A stretch of 64,000 nucleotides of DNA, from NCBI RefSeq assembly GCF_000165425.1, contig NW_001799622.1:62001-126000 (forward strand), in the 5' to 3' direction. The DNA is from Paramecium tetraurelia. Its lineage: Eukaryota; Ciliophora; Oligohymenophorea; Peniculida; Parameciidae. The position numbers were made by a program, and so were the translations under genes. Shown piece after piece: positions 46,569 to 59,408 of this stretch. Under the pieces are notes generated by a model that saw nothing but the letters and a program-made list of their open reading frames with translations, was not told the origin of the DNA and searched no databases. How positions within the stretch are numbered: the stretch's first letter is position 1; every line of letters begins with the position of its first letter.

Positions 46569-48410
46569 ATGGCAAATAAAGTTGGGGCCACTTAGGTTTA
46601 TGAAACATAACCAATGAAACTCTATGATGAGAATATTGAAAATAATGGAGTGATTGCTCCTTATAATCTATGTCCAAAAGGAGTGTACATTTTGAATATG
46701 TGCACCACAATTGCTAACACATTTTTATTGTCAAGTATTAATATATTTGTATAACTCTCAAAAGCATCAGGATAAGTGTATTCTTGGGGAAACAACTGCG
46801 AAGAGTTGGGTAGAACATGTGCTACTTAAGCCGAGGCTTCAAGACCTGGCATTATTTCTTTTCAAACAAAAATTATGTAAATTTGTTCTGGGAATAATCA
46901 TATCCTGGCATTAGATGTAAACGGGGTTGTCTATAGTTGGGGGAGAAATGAGGCAGGATAACTTGGACAGAATGACTTAGACCCTGTTTCTTTGCCAAAG
47001 GAGGTAGAATTTTTCAAGAAGTCTCCTGTTGTGTAGATATATGCGGGAGGGGATTCCTCATATGCCATAACCAAAAAAGGGAGTCTGTTTGCTTGGGGTG
47101 ATAATTCTAATAATCAACTTGGTTTGGGAGATGGAGATCATTCTTCGCCATAATAGGTCATTCAAACACCTTGGGACAATGCAAGAGAAGTGAAAATAGT
47201 ATATGGGAAAAATAATCTGGGTTATTTATTTAATATTGACAACATAACCAAGGAATAGGAAAATTAGGTTGTCAGTATGTAACTGAAGGAAGCTTAAGAA
47301 GAAATTATGAAATTATAATAAAAATTTAATGAGTAACAGAGTTTATCAGCCAAATAGCCTGCTATTGTGGAAAAGACTATGGGTGAAGATTAATTACTTA
47401 AAAATATCCAGGCTCAAATTCAATCAGCCACTGGATAATCTAATTCTTAAGAAAATACATTGAAATTGACAGCTGAAGAAATTCTATAATTAGAAAAAGA
47501 TTTGCAGAGTATTAAATAATAATTATGTAAAATCTTAAGTGATTATGATATTAGTTGATATATTTGCTAAAGAAAACGAATTGAATAATTAAAGGGAAGA
47601 GGTTGATATGTAAGTGAGAAAATTAGAAAGAAGTGATTAAGGTAAATCAGCTGAACATGAATTAAAAATAAAAGAATAAAAGCGAATTAAAGAATTATTT
47701 TAAGCAAATGACAATATCAAAAATAATTTATTAAAAAGGTAGAATCAATCAGAAGAAACTAAGTTAAGAAAATAAGAAGAATTAGGTAAATAGAAAGAAA
47801 AAGCAAAGGATTTATAAAATCTCATTTCTCTATTAAAAGTAGTAGAAACTGATCGAAAAATCACATTAAAGAAAAAGTTTTTAGAGTAGAACAAAGTCGA
47901 TTTAGAGAAGTTCATGGAAAAGATAACTCATTTCTTTAGAGAAATGTGCGATTGTAACATAGCTGAGATAGCCAAAAAAACTAATTAGTTATCTGGAATG
48001 GCCAATATTATAAAATAAAGTAATGAAAAATTATCATATATTAAAAATGAATTATTGGGATTCAAGATTAATTCTAGCGATGAAAGTTATGAGATTTTAT
48101 CAAAAATTCTTGATATTTTATCAGATAATCTGAATTTGAGAAAAAAACTAAATGATTATATGGTGGGAGTTATTATGATGAGTGAGGAAAAAACATAATA
48201 ACCAATTAAAGTGCAAGAAATTTAGAGTTAGCAATAAAAAAAGTTATAGCAATTTATTGAGAAGCAGCAAAAGGAATTATAAGAGATCGGAAGACTGTAA
48301 ATCGATGGTAGAAAATATAAGGCTCAAGTTCAATCAATTAATAATATGAAGCTAAAATAAAGAGATGTAATTCTAAATTTTAATTCTAGTTCTGTTTTGG
48401 CTTAATTTGA
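46569..48410 (+). CDS. RCC1-repeat protein with long coiled-coil tail
   Basis: About 596 aa, ATG 46569 to TGA 48408-48410, introns 47527-47554 and 48367-48389; the 3' end could instead run to 48536 if the last intron is not spliced. N-terminal RCC1 (beta-propeller) repeats: GQVYSWGNNCEELGRTCATQ, NGVVYSWGRNEAGQLGQND, GSLFAWGDNSNNQLGLGDGD. Only about three of seven blades are visible, so this is a partial propeller. From residue 225 to the end it is coiled coil (LQQKFNEQQSLSAKQ, KEQKRIKELFQANDN, FIEKQQKELQEIGRL). Likely a cytoskeletal or ciliary scaffold rather than a Ran exchange factor. Confidence 0.8.
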
Positions 48411-49484
48411 AGATACGGCTTTAATTCTTAAATTCATTTTATATATGATTTATTTTTAAATTAACAATTAATTAATTGCTTTTCCTTTCATTTTAGGTCT
48501 TAACAATAAGATTGGGAATAGTTTAAGCTCTATCCATTGATCAATAAATAGCAAAGTATATATCTTACAATTAAGTAATAACTAAAATTAAAGTCAATTC
48601 TATAAGTAAAGAATTATCTTAGTAATATATTACATCTTCTTCATACTAAATAGAGACATTTCTTTCCTCAAACAATCAAGGTTTGGCTGCTTTTCATAAT
48701 GTTGAAAATTATTTAAAGCTGTATATTAGGCTCAGTAAGTATTTTAACTGAAAATTTTGATATATTTAAATAAGAAGGTAGAAAGATACAAATAAGCTTT
48801 AAAAACTAATATTAAATCAAAATTAATATTATTAAATTTGTGTTGATGAATACCAAATGAAAATTAAAAAAATTTATAGGTTTATTATGATACTGGAGAG
48901 TACTGGATATTTAGATTGTTAGTTTTCAAAGAGAATTACTATTTTGAAAAATAATCTAAAAACACCATCAAAATTTATCATCAATATTTGATAACGCAAC
49001 CAAGTGTAGATCCAACCCTGGTATTTTTTATTTTATAATATTTATATTCTACATATGAGAAATATATGAGTGATTAAATCAATAACTTAGGAAAGAAATT
49101 ATAAATTAATTCAATAAATGTAATCGAGTAAAACCAATTTGATCATTACTACAATCATAGATCACTTATTTATTGAATTTCTAAATATCCCGATGTAGAA
49201 TATTGCAAGTCTTTGTGTTTGAAACTTTGTGGAATCATTTTTATTTTGTATTAAAGTTTCTAGAAAAATGAATACACATTTTGTTTAATTTATAAATAAT
49301 ATTCATTGAATCTGAAACTATCAAATCTATGAAAACAAAGTCCTTAAATTGAAAAATCGTTTATTGAAAGATGATTTTGGTGAGATTATTAGGTCATTAT
49401 TAAATTGTTCACTGAGTCAATCTACATTATAATGAGAAAATATTTTATAAAGCATTATTTAATTAAAATTAAATTCTTTTCCTA
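48411..49484 (+). pseudogene. Decayed coding stretch of unknown origin
   Basis: Between the RCC1 and HSF genes several plus-strand segments look coding but are split by TGA codons and frame changes: IRLGIVQALSIDQQIAKYIS, ITSSSYQIETFLSSNNQGLA, YDTGEYWIFRLLVFKENYYF, KIYHQYLITQPSVDPTLVFF, SDQINNLGKKLQINSINVIE. No single set of short introns joins them. It is probably the relic of one gene of about 300 residues; its family was not recognised. Limits approximate. Confidence 0.4.
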
Positions 49485-50447
49485 ATGATTTAGAAGAAGT
49501 GTCCAAAGTTTATTGGTAAACTTTATAACATTTTAGAGGTAACTTTGAATAATAATGTAGAATCAACTAAGTGAAACTATTCATTGGAATGAGGATGGAG
49601 ATGCTATTCTTATTAATGATATTGAAGAATTGGTGAAATCAGTATTGAGCGTTCACTACAAATAATCAAATTTTCTCAGCTTCTCAAGGTAATGATCCTC
49701 TATTTCTTCTCAGATAATTGAACCAATATGGATTTCAGAAATAAAGGATCGGGAAAAAAACCTATATATTTAAACATCCTTACTTCCAAAAAACCAAGAA
49801 GTAACAATTTAAATTTATAAGAGGGAAAATCTCATTAATATTGTGAGTTCTCATAAAATAAAGTCCTTTAAAATTTAACAATAAGAAGGCGATGATGATA
49901 ATTTAGTTAACATAAATGAGTAAAGTTCTTTGGCAACAACCATAAAAAAATTGTAAAACTAATAGAAGATTATTTGTTAACAATTTTCAGAATAAATTGA
50001 ATTATAATCTCAAATTAAATAGATCATTATATTCCTTAAAAAGGTAATAGTAATAATATATCAAAGAAAATATATGAGTGCGATCAAACAATCGATAATT
50101 ATTGTTTCATTGGTTAATTGCATTTGGTAAAAGCTATGAATTTGATTCCAAATGATGAAGAACACTAATAAGAAATAGAATTTATCAAATAAATTTTAGA
50201 ACAGTTTTCAAATATTTATATGGAATACATTGATTAAAGTTAAGTTAGTTAAAGAAGCTACAATCTGTCAGTAAGATCTTGTACACCTCTTCCATTTTAT
50301 CAATATGAGTAATCACAACAATAGAAGCCACCTGCTGGACTAATTGACCAAAAAAATACATAATTAAAACAAAATATAGCCAACTATTTGATATGGTTGT
50401 AATAGTGGTATTAAGAAGCATTATAACTATATGGAAATTTAAAATGA
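49485..50447 (+). CDS. Heat shock transcription factor (HSF-type DNA-binding protein)
   Basis: 289 aa, ATG 49485 to TGA 50445-50447, introns 49539-49560, 49689-49713 (CAG), 49801-49823 (GAG), 50044-50066 (AAG); all four are needed to hold the frame. The DNA-binding domain fills residues 5-100: CPKFIGKLYNILE, HWNEDGDAILINDIEELVKS, YKQSNFLSFSRQLNQYGFQK and KTYIFKHPYFQKTKK, with the recognition helix SFSRQLNQYGF intact. A short coiled coil (TIKKLQNQQKIICQQFSEQI) follows for trimer formation. The C-terminal half is Gln-rich. It should bind heat shock elements in the nucleus. Confidence 0.9.
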
Positions 50448-50589
50448 TTTATATTACAATTATTTCGAATATATCAGTTTAGTAGATACTTGACTAATTA
50501 TTAATGATGCCTATATTTTAAGATCGAGATTAAATTAATTAGAATAAAAATTTATAGATTATACTTAATACAATCTAGTGAAGTTGATA

Positions 50590-51439
50590 TCAAGAGTTTT
50601 GAATGGCTTCATCTCTAAGTTGATTCAAATTTTTTTTGTCATATTTCTAAAAGTCTTCCAGATAATCAAGATCTAAGTTTGTTTAAGATCTAAATTTTAT
50701 AAAATTATCTTACTCAACTGAGTTGTTATTTATATTAAGTTGCTTCTAATTTTAATGTTTGTTTTGTGACAAATGAAACTTCGACTTTGAGGTTTTAAGA
50801 AATGGTTAGTTTTGATCAGCATAATTATCAAGTTCTGTTCTGCTTTTGCCATATTTATTTCTAATTGATTCAAATTCCCTTTTAATATCGTCTTGATTGG
50901 CTAACTTCACTTAAATAGGGATGCTCTGTTATTTTTTATAGAACTACAAATTAGCCTCGAATTATGATTTGACAATCTTATTTTTGAATTTAATAGAAGG
51001 AAAGGATGTCTATAAACATTAATATTAATTTTACTCTATTTTCACTTTGATCATGATGAGCAAAATAATTATTGTAATAATTCCTGGTAGTTGTTATTCC
51101 TTCTTTTTGAGATTAAGTGTTCTTTTTATGATTTGGAATAATCAATTTAATCACTTTTGGATCCAGTGATCTATTTGGTAATTATTCAATATTTTAAATT
51201 GATAGTGAATATGATAAGATCTAGTTTTGATTGATTTAAGGTTTATGTTTTAGCCTTAGTTTTTTCATTTGAGTTTGACAAGTATTTGAATTAGAAGGAG
51301 TTCTTATGAATTCATGCTTATATTATTTTAATTATAAAAAACTTCTATCATCTAACTTTCTTGTTGAATCCAATCTTTTTTATGATTATTAATTTCTTGA
51401 TAATCTAAATACATCAAACCTCTTTAATCTTTTATCCAT
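50590..51439 (-). CDS. Hypothetical basic protein, 274 aa
   Basis: ATG 51439 (MDKRLKRFDVFRLSRNQQSQ) to TGA 50590-50592, intron 51010-51034. Rich in Lys, Asn, Gln and Ser, basic N-terminus, acidic-basic mixed helix in the middle (DDIKREFESIRNKYGKSRTE) and at the end (LDYLEDFQKYDKKNLNQLRD). No domain, signal peptide or membrane segment. Converges with the HSF gene with 142 bp between stops. Confidence 0.6.
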
Positions 51440-51888
51440 TATAATATTTATTTTTTATAATTTATATACATTTGTTTTTCTGAATGAAAATGATTAATGG
51501 TGAGATTAAAAACACCATTATAACTCAGATAATCATGAAACAAAGAAATTTGCATCTTTTTTAAACGTTGTTTTCAACATTTTTAACAGTTGAATTTTCT
51601 TGATTGGAAAGTTACGAGTTGTATTACATAATTTGTAATATTATATTCCTATATTCATCTAAAACTGTGATAAATTGTCAAAGGAATAAATTAGTTCCAG
51701 TTGGGTATGGGAGACAACTAACAAAATAAATATTGGAAAGTTGTAAAAGTCGCATTCCTTTGATTGCTATGGAATACTCAAAAACAAATTTTTATATAAA
51801 TAACTGTAAAAACAGAAATTTTTATGGTCAATTTAGAATCCTGAATTTTGATATTTTATTATTCATAATTTTAATATTGAATGAATTA
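51440..51888. other. Intergenic, nothing recognised
   Basis: AT-rich spacer upstream of the minus-strand gene at 50590-51439 and downstream of the lectin gene. No coherent frame seen. Confidence 0.55.
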
Positions 51889-53016
51889 TCATTACTTTTT
51901 TAATTCACTGATCTTTTTCTCTTATTCAATAGTCTCTTCAAGAACTATCTATTCATCCTTTGTTATAATCCAATCATAATTTTTATAATAATAATGGTAT
52001 GGCATTCCTGGAGGATGTAAAATATAACTAGCTTACATGTAAGTTAATATAGTGTCACCCCCTTGAATTAATGTAATATTATACTTGTTCCATAGACAAG
52101 TGTGTAAACTTATGATTGATTTATCATTGATTCAGCAGTAACTCTAAGATATGCTGAACCGGCATAACTGTGAATATCAAATCCACTTATACCTTGAGCC
52201 AAAATGTTATACGCTGGGTCTAAGGAGTAAATTGATGGGACTAACCTAGAAAACTTTTGGGCTCTAATAGTTTGTCTGTTTCCATTGTCTAGGAATTGAT
52301 TTTAAGTAGAATAATAGGCACCAACAGATCCTGCCAAAGTCAAGTAATTATTTGAAATGAAATAGGCAACATAAAGAGATCTCACATGACAGTAGTCTCT
52401 GGTGAGGAATCTGACGTCCATGCTATTTGATGTGGGTAGACCCATTTGAATTCTGACACTCGTAAATAAAGAATTAAATATTTCGAAGTCTGCACCCACA
52501 ATAAATGCTGTAACTTTGGGTGCAGGATAGCGAGGATAATATGATATCATGAAATCTTATGCCCTTGCTCCAAACCCTTGGCTCAATTAGTATAAATCTT
52601 TCTCTTGATAATGAACATATTGTATTTCGACTTAGTCATCAACTAAAGCGACCCATCTCACACTAAGAATAGGTACTACTGCTGGACCCCAAATGACATA
52701 ATTTATGGTAAACCCATAAATGGTTACATCTGAAACGTACGTTTGATAATTGATATTTCTTCCTCGACTCCATTAAATCTCCTAATGCATCAAAAGCACT
52801 TATGGGCAACTAAGGTTTTATAAATTGCTAACCATACACACTAAATCTTGTTGAGAAAGTCACCTAACTCTAAAATCTCATTGGATAGGTTGGAAATAAA
52901 AATTGATCTTATTTAGATATACTGTTATCTACTCCTGTTTACCATTCTGCATAATATTCGGATCCATAATAGGCATTGGAAATGGTAAGACACAGAATTA
53001 CAATTAAGTACAACAT
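51889..53016 (-). CDS. Secreted H-type lectin domain protein (one frame irregularity)
   Basis: ATG 53016 with signal peptide MLYLIVILCLTISNAYYGSE, TGA 51889-51891, intron 52062-52084 (ends AAG). The N-terminal half carries an H-type lectin (agglutinin) domain: MRFQSQVTFSTRFSVYGQQF, TIYGFTINYVIWGP and LSVRWVALVDDQVEIQYVHY. A second beta-rich half follows: KVTAFIVGADFEIFNSLFTS, SYAGSAYLRVTAESMINQSQ. The reading frame shifts by one or two bases near 52770-52790 (between DALGDLME and RGRNINYQTYVSDV) without a good intron, so it may be a frameshift or an unusual splice. Likely secreted or surface sugar-binding protein. Confidence 0.7.
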
Positions 53017-53158
53017 TAAAAATAATATAATATTACAAAAAACGATATTACTAATATTATCTATTCTTAAATGTATGAGATATGACCATCTCATAGTTCG
53101 TTTAACTGCATAAATAAAAGTATATATTTACAACTTAGATTGCAAAAACATTGATAAT

Positions 53159-54383
53159 TCACTTCAACTGTATTAAAGAATCAAGGGTTTTGTACTTTAT
53201 TGTATCTTCAGCTCTTTTGGAACTTCTGCTTCTCTACTGATATTCATTGTGATCTAAGTATGATATTTAGAATATAATTACCCTTTGGTCTTTGAATCAC
53301 ACTGCTATTTTAGGAACTATTTTTTGAGACCGAATAAACTTTTTCAATTCTCTTTCTTTCTTGCTGAGAGATACTTAACATGATGTCATTGATTGATGAT
53401 AAGGAATTATGTTTGGTTCTCATTATCTACCCATAGATCTTATTAAAATCTCGTTATTAAAGCGATTTGATCATATCTGACTTTTTTTATTTGTTAGCAT
53501 TTCCTAAAATACTATAATAATTGTTTTTTTATGGTTGTTGAGTTGGTAATACTATGTCACTCGTCTCCAATGATTCTTTCATTACATGATTACCAGTTAA
53601 TTTATGTTCTGAATGCGAATTGGATTATCTTGGCTCTTAAAATAACTTCTAATTTCCACATTTATTTGAGGATTGATTGGCTTATTTATAAATTAAATTT
53701 TAGAGGTATTCTCTTTGATTAACTTCGATCTATTTTCTTTTGCTTTCCTTTTCAAATTAAAAAATGGTTTATTTTAGTTAAACAAGTTCTTATTATAGAG
53801 ATTGCTCTTTCTCGTGTAATTCTTGATTTTCTCTCTTCAATTTCTATTCATTATTATTTAATATCTAATACACTTATGTTATTTTTAGTTGTTTCTAACA
53901 ATTCTTGACGTATTTCTTCGCTTTCATCCAATTTAGTTTATATTGATTCAGCATATAGTTTCAATTATTATTCAATCTAGTCATCAATAAATGAAATACA
54001 CTTATATGCTTTCTGATTTCTTGTTCATACTTGATTAAAGTCTATTCTAATTTTTCATATTCATCATCATCTCTTGAAAATCTGGTTTACGTAGGATCAT
54101 TGAATTTTTCTAATTTTCTATTGATAGCATGAATCTATTTTACTTACTAAATCTTCTTCTCAATTTTCAGCATCATTTTTGTGAATATGACCTTAATTAT
54201 CCCAACCAAATGTGATAAACTTTCATAATCTTTCAGTTCTGATTCAATTTAATTTAACTCTTCTTTCGTTTCTATATGCTTTTCTACTTAAATCAAGATT
54301 CTCTCAAGCAGGTCTTTCAAATTGTTTTCCAATTCTCTGTCAGTCGTCGTAAAACTATTAATACTTGTTGTTGTTTGATCCAT
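53159..54383 (-). CDS. Coiled-coil protein, 381 aa
   Basis: ATG 54383 (MDQTTTSINSFTTTDRELEN) to TGA 53159-53161, introns 53977-53999, 53844-53871, 53254-53281. Nearly continuous coiled coil from residue 15 to 215 (LKDLLERILIQVEKHIETKE, EKLEQTLIKYEQEIRKHISI, LKRENQELHEKEQSLQQELV). The rest is Ser/Asn/Gln-rich with no domain. Typical of ciliate cytoskeletal or basal-body components; the partner is unknown. Confidence 0.7.
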
Positions 54384-54691
54384 TTAATTAATATATATAT
54401 TTATTTTCACAAGTCCCAAACTCGTTACTCGATAACAATACGCCTTATTGAATCTTAGTATTATAATTCTGAACTTGAAACTTGTGTTCTTGATTTTGCA
54501 CTTTACATTTGAGTCACTCAAAATTATAGGATTGAAAGAATATTACTAGAGTTTGAATGAAAGTGTGTATAAAATTAATAACAACTCTTAAATGTTTATA
54601 TATTATATATTTATATAATTTTCCTATAAAGATACTTAAGAACAAAGTCTTTAAATGATATGAATCCCTAATTTAAATATGATAGATATAT
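54384..54691. other. Short intergenic stretch, nothing recognised
   Basis: AT-rich spacer downstream of the MGGACS gene and upstream of the coiled-coil gene. No element recognised. Confidence 0.55.
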
Positions 54692-55339
54692 TCACTATTA
54701 CAAAGATATCTTATGGGTTGTCTTTTGATAATTGCTCTCTTACGAAAAGGATTGTTTAGTTATGTATTTTTTAGAGGAGAGTGTTTTGAAATTTTAAAAA
54801 TTTTCTATGACATTACTAATCTGTTGGGCTAAATCTACGAATGAAACAATAAGCATAGGAAATGCTTCCTAAAAGTCTTAGTCATCTTTCAGTTCAGTTA
54901 ATATAATGGTTGATATTTTTTACATAATTTATGTAAATGTTATGGCGAATTTCTCATCATTATGTATTAAATAATAATCGCTCTCCTCGACCCTTTTGAT
55001 TATTTACTATTCTCTCATAATTCTTTTGATACTATTCTAAATAAGAATATTTATATTGGATCTCTAAATAATACAATTGTTCAATTATTCCCTTGTATGT
55101 TGAGGTAGATGATCCAAATTCCCAACTAAACCTAAAAAATCTGTGAATTTTTTGTATAATATTAGAAGATCCTTTACTGATTATCCAGTTTCACTTCTCT
55201 GTTCAGGAGGCCTCGATGATGATTAACTTTAAGGAATGGATTTCACTTCCAAATATGGTTAATCAACTATATTTAATTCCTATTATTGTAGTTTCTATTT
55301 TTTGGCTTATGGTTTTGTTCCAGAGCATGCTCCACCCAT
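54692..55339 (-). CDS. Probable N-myristoylated and palmitoylated protein, 215 aa
   Basis: Intronless frame from ATG 55339 to TGA 54692-54694. It begins MGGACSGTKPQAKKQKLQQQ: Gly at position 2 with Ser at 6 fits N-myristoylation, and Cys5 is a likely palmitoylation site, as in Src-type or calcium-sensor anchors. The body is helical with hydrophobic heptads (LLILYKKFTDFLGLVGNLDH, KFAITFTQIMQKISTIILTE, FPMLIVSFVDLAQQISNVIE). No EF-hand or kinase motif. Suggests a peripheral membrane protein; its function is not known. Confidence 0.75.
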
Positions 55340-56173
55340 ATTTGAAGACTAAAGGTAATAACTTAATTAAAATACTAAAAATTTATAAAACTAAATTCAT
55401 CTTGTTCTTTTTCTATTGAATCAATATTTTGGAATCTATTGTCCAATAATAAAATATTACATAAACAATTTTATTATTCAAATTGATTTTTTTTCAAAAC
55501 ACTTCCTCCTCCTCTCCAGCAATTTCGAACCCTACCCTTCCCTCTCCATAAGATTTATTCAAGTTATTGTATAACTAAATATTTTCAATATCGATCAAGC
55601 ATAATTTGTATTGTTTGTAAATCTACGACTTGCTGGATATTTATAAAATTTCCTATAAACCATTGAAAATCTTATTTGTAAAACCCTATTTCTTAACAAA
55701 GTGGATAACTACCGCTTAAAATCAATTGACTGAACATTACAGGTTGAATTGAATTGCATCTCATAAGATTTTAATTTTTTATTACAAACTAAACTTATTT
55801 ATCACCTAATTTTATTAAATTTTATTGAGAGTTCATGATGTATTTTTTCATATGCTTACTCCTAATAAATGAGGTTATCACTAGAGTAGTAATCTAAATG
55901 ACTCTGAAAATATCAACTTCTAATAGAATTCAAATTGTGCATCAGTTTAGCGAAAAGAATTCTCCAATATTAACATATTTTAAATAGTAGTTTTAAATAT
56001 AATCATTAATTAAAATAAATAAGAAATTTTATATTGAATATCAAAATAAAAAGAAAGTATATGTATTACATTCTACCATTAATAAAGTAATTACGAAGTA
56101 TTTCTGATGATAATTGTCTTGATTTATTAAATCATTTATTTTAGATAGACATAAATTATATTTGATAAAAAAA
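55340..56173. other. Intergenic, with a pyrimidine-rich tract
   Basis: About 830 bp between divergent genes, mostly AT-rich and without coding frames. A tract at about 55497-55552 is rich in C and T and stands out from its AT-rich surroundings; its meaning is unknown. Confidence 0.5.
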
Positions 56174-56689
56174 ATGAATAAAAATTTGAGTCTTTCATTT
56201 TCAAAATCATCTACTAAACCTTCTTCACTAGATTTAGACTCACCCTCAGATCAAGAAAATTCTCCAATATTATCATTTCTTGAAAAATAAAAAAAGAGAG
56301 CAGTATCATATATCGGATTTAGAGTAGTGACAATTCAAGTTAAAGCAAATCATGCATATTATATGGTAATGAATATTTGCCATAAATTTTAGATAGAAGT
56401 AAATGAATATGGAACAAAGTGGATAATGATGACCCGTTTTAGTGTTCTATAAACATTCTATAAAGGGTTAAGTAGACTCTTTGAGGTGAAATGCACTCTT
56501 TCTTCGCATTTTGAATTCAATCAATTAAGTCCTAGAAACCTGAAAAAAAGAGCAATAAAAATTCAAACGTTTTTGAATTAAATTGGGAAGTAAAAATTAA
56601 TCTAATATCATATAGCAATTTCAAAATTCTAAATTCTAAGTATTGCTAACAATTTTTAAATGAGTAAAAGTGTTTGGGATAAGTATTGA
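56174..56689 (+). CDS. Short PX-like domain protein
   Basis: 162 aa if the 27-nt GTA...TAG stretch 56366-56392 is removed (171 aa if not; the frame is the same), ATG 56174 to TGA 56687-56689. Low-complexity Ser-rich start, then FRVVTIQVKANHAYYMIEVN, EYGTKWIMMTRFSVLQTFYK, GLSRLFEVKCTL and NLKKRAIKIQTFLNQIGKQK, the strand-strand-helix order of a PX domain. The PPK loop of PX is not obvious, so lipid binding is uncertain. No further domain. A phosphoinositide role is inferred. Confidence 0.6.
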
Positions 56690-56938
56690 TTGATTACACA
56701 AAAGAACAGAATCTCGTTTTAGAAGCTTGAATACTTTATTATTAATATCAGACCTGTCTTAATTATGCATTCTAAATGTTTAATTTTCTTTAATTCATTA
56801 TTTTCTTTCTCAGAAAAAGATACACAATATCAATAATATTTTAGCCTAACATTTAGACATGCACTTAATTGGTTGAGATCTGATCTGCATTTAATTCAAA
56901 GAAATTGTAATTAATTAATTCTGTTAATAATTTCAAAT

Positions 56939-59168
56939 ATGTTTTACAGCAGATCAAACCCAAAGTTATCAGATTGTTAGAATAAACTAAATACATCATC
57001 GTATTCAAGTAAATCACGTGGATCTTTTAAGGAAATTTCACCTGAAACTAGAAGTAAAGCCTCATCAAATATCATAGATATTACTCCTAGCAATCCAAAT
57101 AGACCATTAACTGCTCGAAATGAGTATACAAATCCATCAAAGGTGAAGCAGTTACTAAATAACTTGATACAGGGTGAATAAAGCAAGACCTCTACGCAAT
57201 TATTTGGATAAAGCTTATTTCAAAAAAAATAAGTTGATAGCAGATCAAGCAGAGGTGATAGCTTATGTAAATTAAAATTGATTTTCATAGTGTCTAGTAG
57301 AATAAGTAATTTTGGAAAACAGAATGTAAAGTCACCTTAAAATAATGAAACTTTTCTAAAGTCAGCCTTCATAATCCCTGATACTAGTCGAGATTAAGAC
57401 AAGAAACCATATCAAAACTTATACTATTAATCTAATAAACAACATGATAATAATACATCCTAGTAAAAATCTAACAAAAACTCAAAATTGCTGACAATCT
57501 CTTAAATTGCTCAACAGTGTAAAAAAAACAGTATTACTCCAACAAGATAAAATACTATTAACAATGAAAATGTCAATAACTAAAATAATATCAATTACAA
57601 AACTAATAGCAATTAAAAAAATAAATAATAATAAACTTTCATTGCTTAAGTATGCAGTAATAAAAAAAAGTAATTTGATTTATTAATCCTAGTCCAACAA
57701 CTTATATGGAAACTTTTAATATCTTAAAATAGAAACTTGATAATAACAACATATAATCAAATTAGACATCAGGAAAAAAATAAAATGAAAAATCAATTAA
57801 TGTTTCCCCTCTCAAATCTCCAAAATCCAAAATTGAAAACACAAAATACATACCTAACTAAACGATTGATGATGCTACTTAGTAAAATATATATAAATCG
57901 CTTTTGCAAAAGGAATAGATATGGAATGATATAATCATTTTGATAGATAATCCTAATCAAATGACTTTGGCTACAAAGTGCACTTAGTTGTAAAAGTTAA
58001 TCAGAATGATCAGTGAAAAACATCATGTATAAATTATGATTATGTTCTAAGAGTGAATATTTATTTAGAATAGAACCTCAAATACTTGAGATATTTTTGT
58101 TTGAATCCTTTGCCTGTTATCTATTAGTTAGCGATTACTTACAGGATCAAACTAATGAAGATCAGAACATCAAGAATTTGATTTAGTATATAATCAATAG
58201 CAATCTCTATGTGCTGTAAGTATTGGAGAATGTGACAAACAATTCATTAAATTTGAATTTATTAAAACAGAGAATCGACTTAAGAACCTTCAATATTCGT
58301 AAGGTTTGTCCTAAAGGGAAACAGGCTTTACAAAAGAACAATTTTATCATTAAGTCAATTTTGGGATTGATGTACTTTATCTAATCAATATAAAAGTCCA
58401 AAAGGATTGACGAAATAACACGCCCCGAAATTTTTATGATTTTGTCCAGAATAACCTCCACTCCAGACTAATACATACTGCAATTGAAAAAAATAAATTC
58501 TCAGATCGAACAAATTATGCCACTTGATTTAGAACGGGCTTTGGCTGCTTCAAATAAAGACTACACTTTGGTTCTAGACCTAGATGAGACATTAGTTCAT
58601 TATCAAGAAGTAAACCAATACACTATTAAAAAGTTTCCAAAAGGAGGAGGACAGTTTCTGGTGAGGCCTTTTGCAGAGGAATTTTTAGATTCATTATCAA
58701 AATACTATGAGATATTTATATTTACTGCTGCTCTTCCAGATTATGCCAATTTCATAATTGATATTATTGATAAAAAGGGAGTGGTTAAATAGAGATTATA
58801 CAGAGATAAAACTATCTTTAAGGATTAAGTTTATATTAAGGTATTTAATAATATTATTATTTTAAGGATCTCTCAATTCTAAATCGAAGTCTAGCCAAGG
58901 TTATAATTGTTGATAATATGCCAGAAAACTTTTAGTTACAACCTGAGAATGGAATTTACATTTAAAGTTGGTTTGGGGATACAAAGGACAAGGCATTAAA
59001 AGATTTGTAACCTTTGTTAGAATGTATTACTTTAATCAAATATGCTTAGAAATAGCCATTAAAAAATGCAAGGATGTAAGAGTGGCATTGAATTAGTTTA
59101 GAGAACAAATGATTGAGAGAGTTTAAATGGGAATTAAAAATCCATATTAATATCTTTAATTAAATTGA
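56939..59168 (+). CDS. SCP/FCP1-type CTD phosphatase (HAD family) with long N-terminus
   Basis: 701 aa, ATG 56939 to TGA 59166-59168, introns 57267-57290, 57670-57692, 58027-58051 (AAG), 58841-58866 (AAG), 59024-59049. The first 340 residues are Asn/Gln/Ser-rich. A helical region (about 380-510) leads into the phosphatase: YTLVLDLDETLVHYQEVNQY with DLDET nucleophile, FLVRPFAEEFLDSLSKYYEI, FIFTAALPDYANFIIDIID, KDLSILNRSLAKVIIVDN and GIYIQSWFGDTKDKALKDLQ. These are all HAD motifs of the small CTD phosphatase/Dullard group. Targets are serine phosphates, for example on RNA polymerase II or lipin. Confidence 0.92.
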
Positions 59169-59408
59169 ATAATAATAAAGAACAATTTTGTTATTAATAT
59201 CATCATTATAATCCATATTCTAAGCAATCTATTGTTGCAATTACTTCTTGACTTATTTTCTAAGAAAAATAAAACAATATACAGCTATCATGGGAATTAC
59301 TTATATTCATTCTGCAAAATTAAATTTAGTATCAAATTATTAGTTTAAATATCAAATCAAAAGGAATATTGAATATATATAATTTAATTATAAACTATTT
59401 TAATTAAT

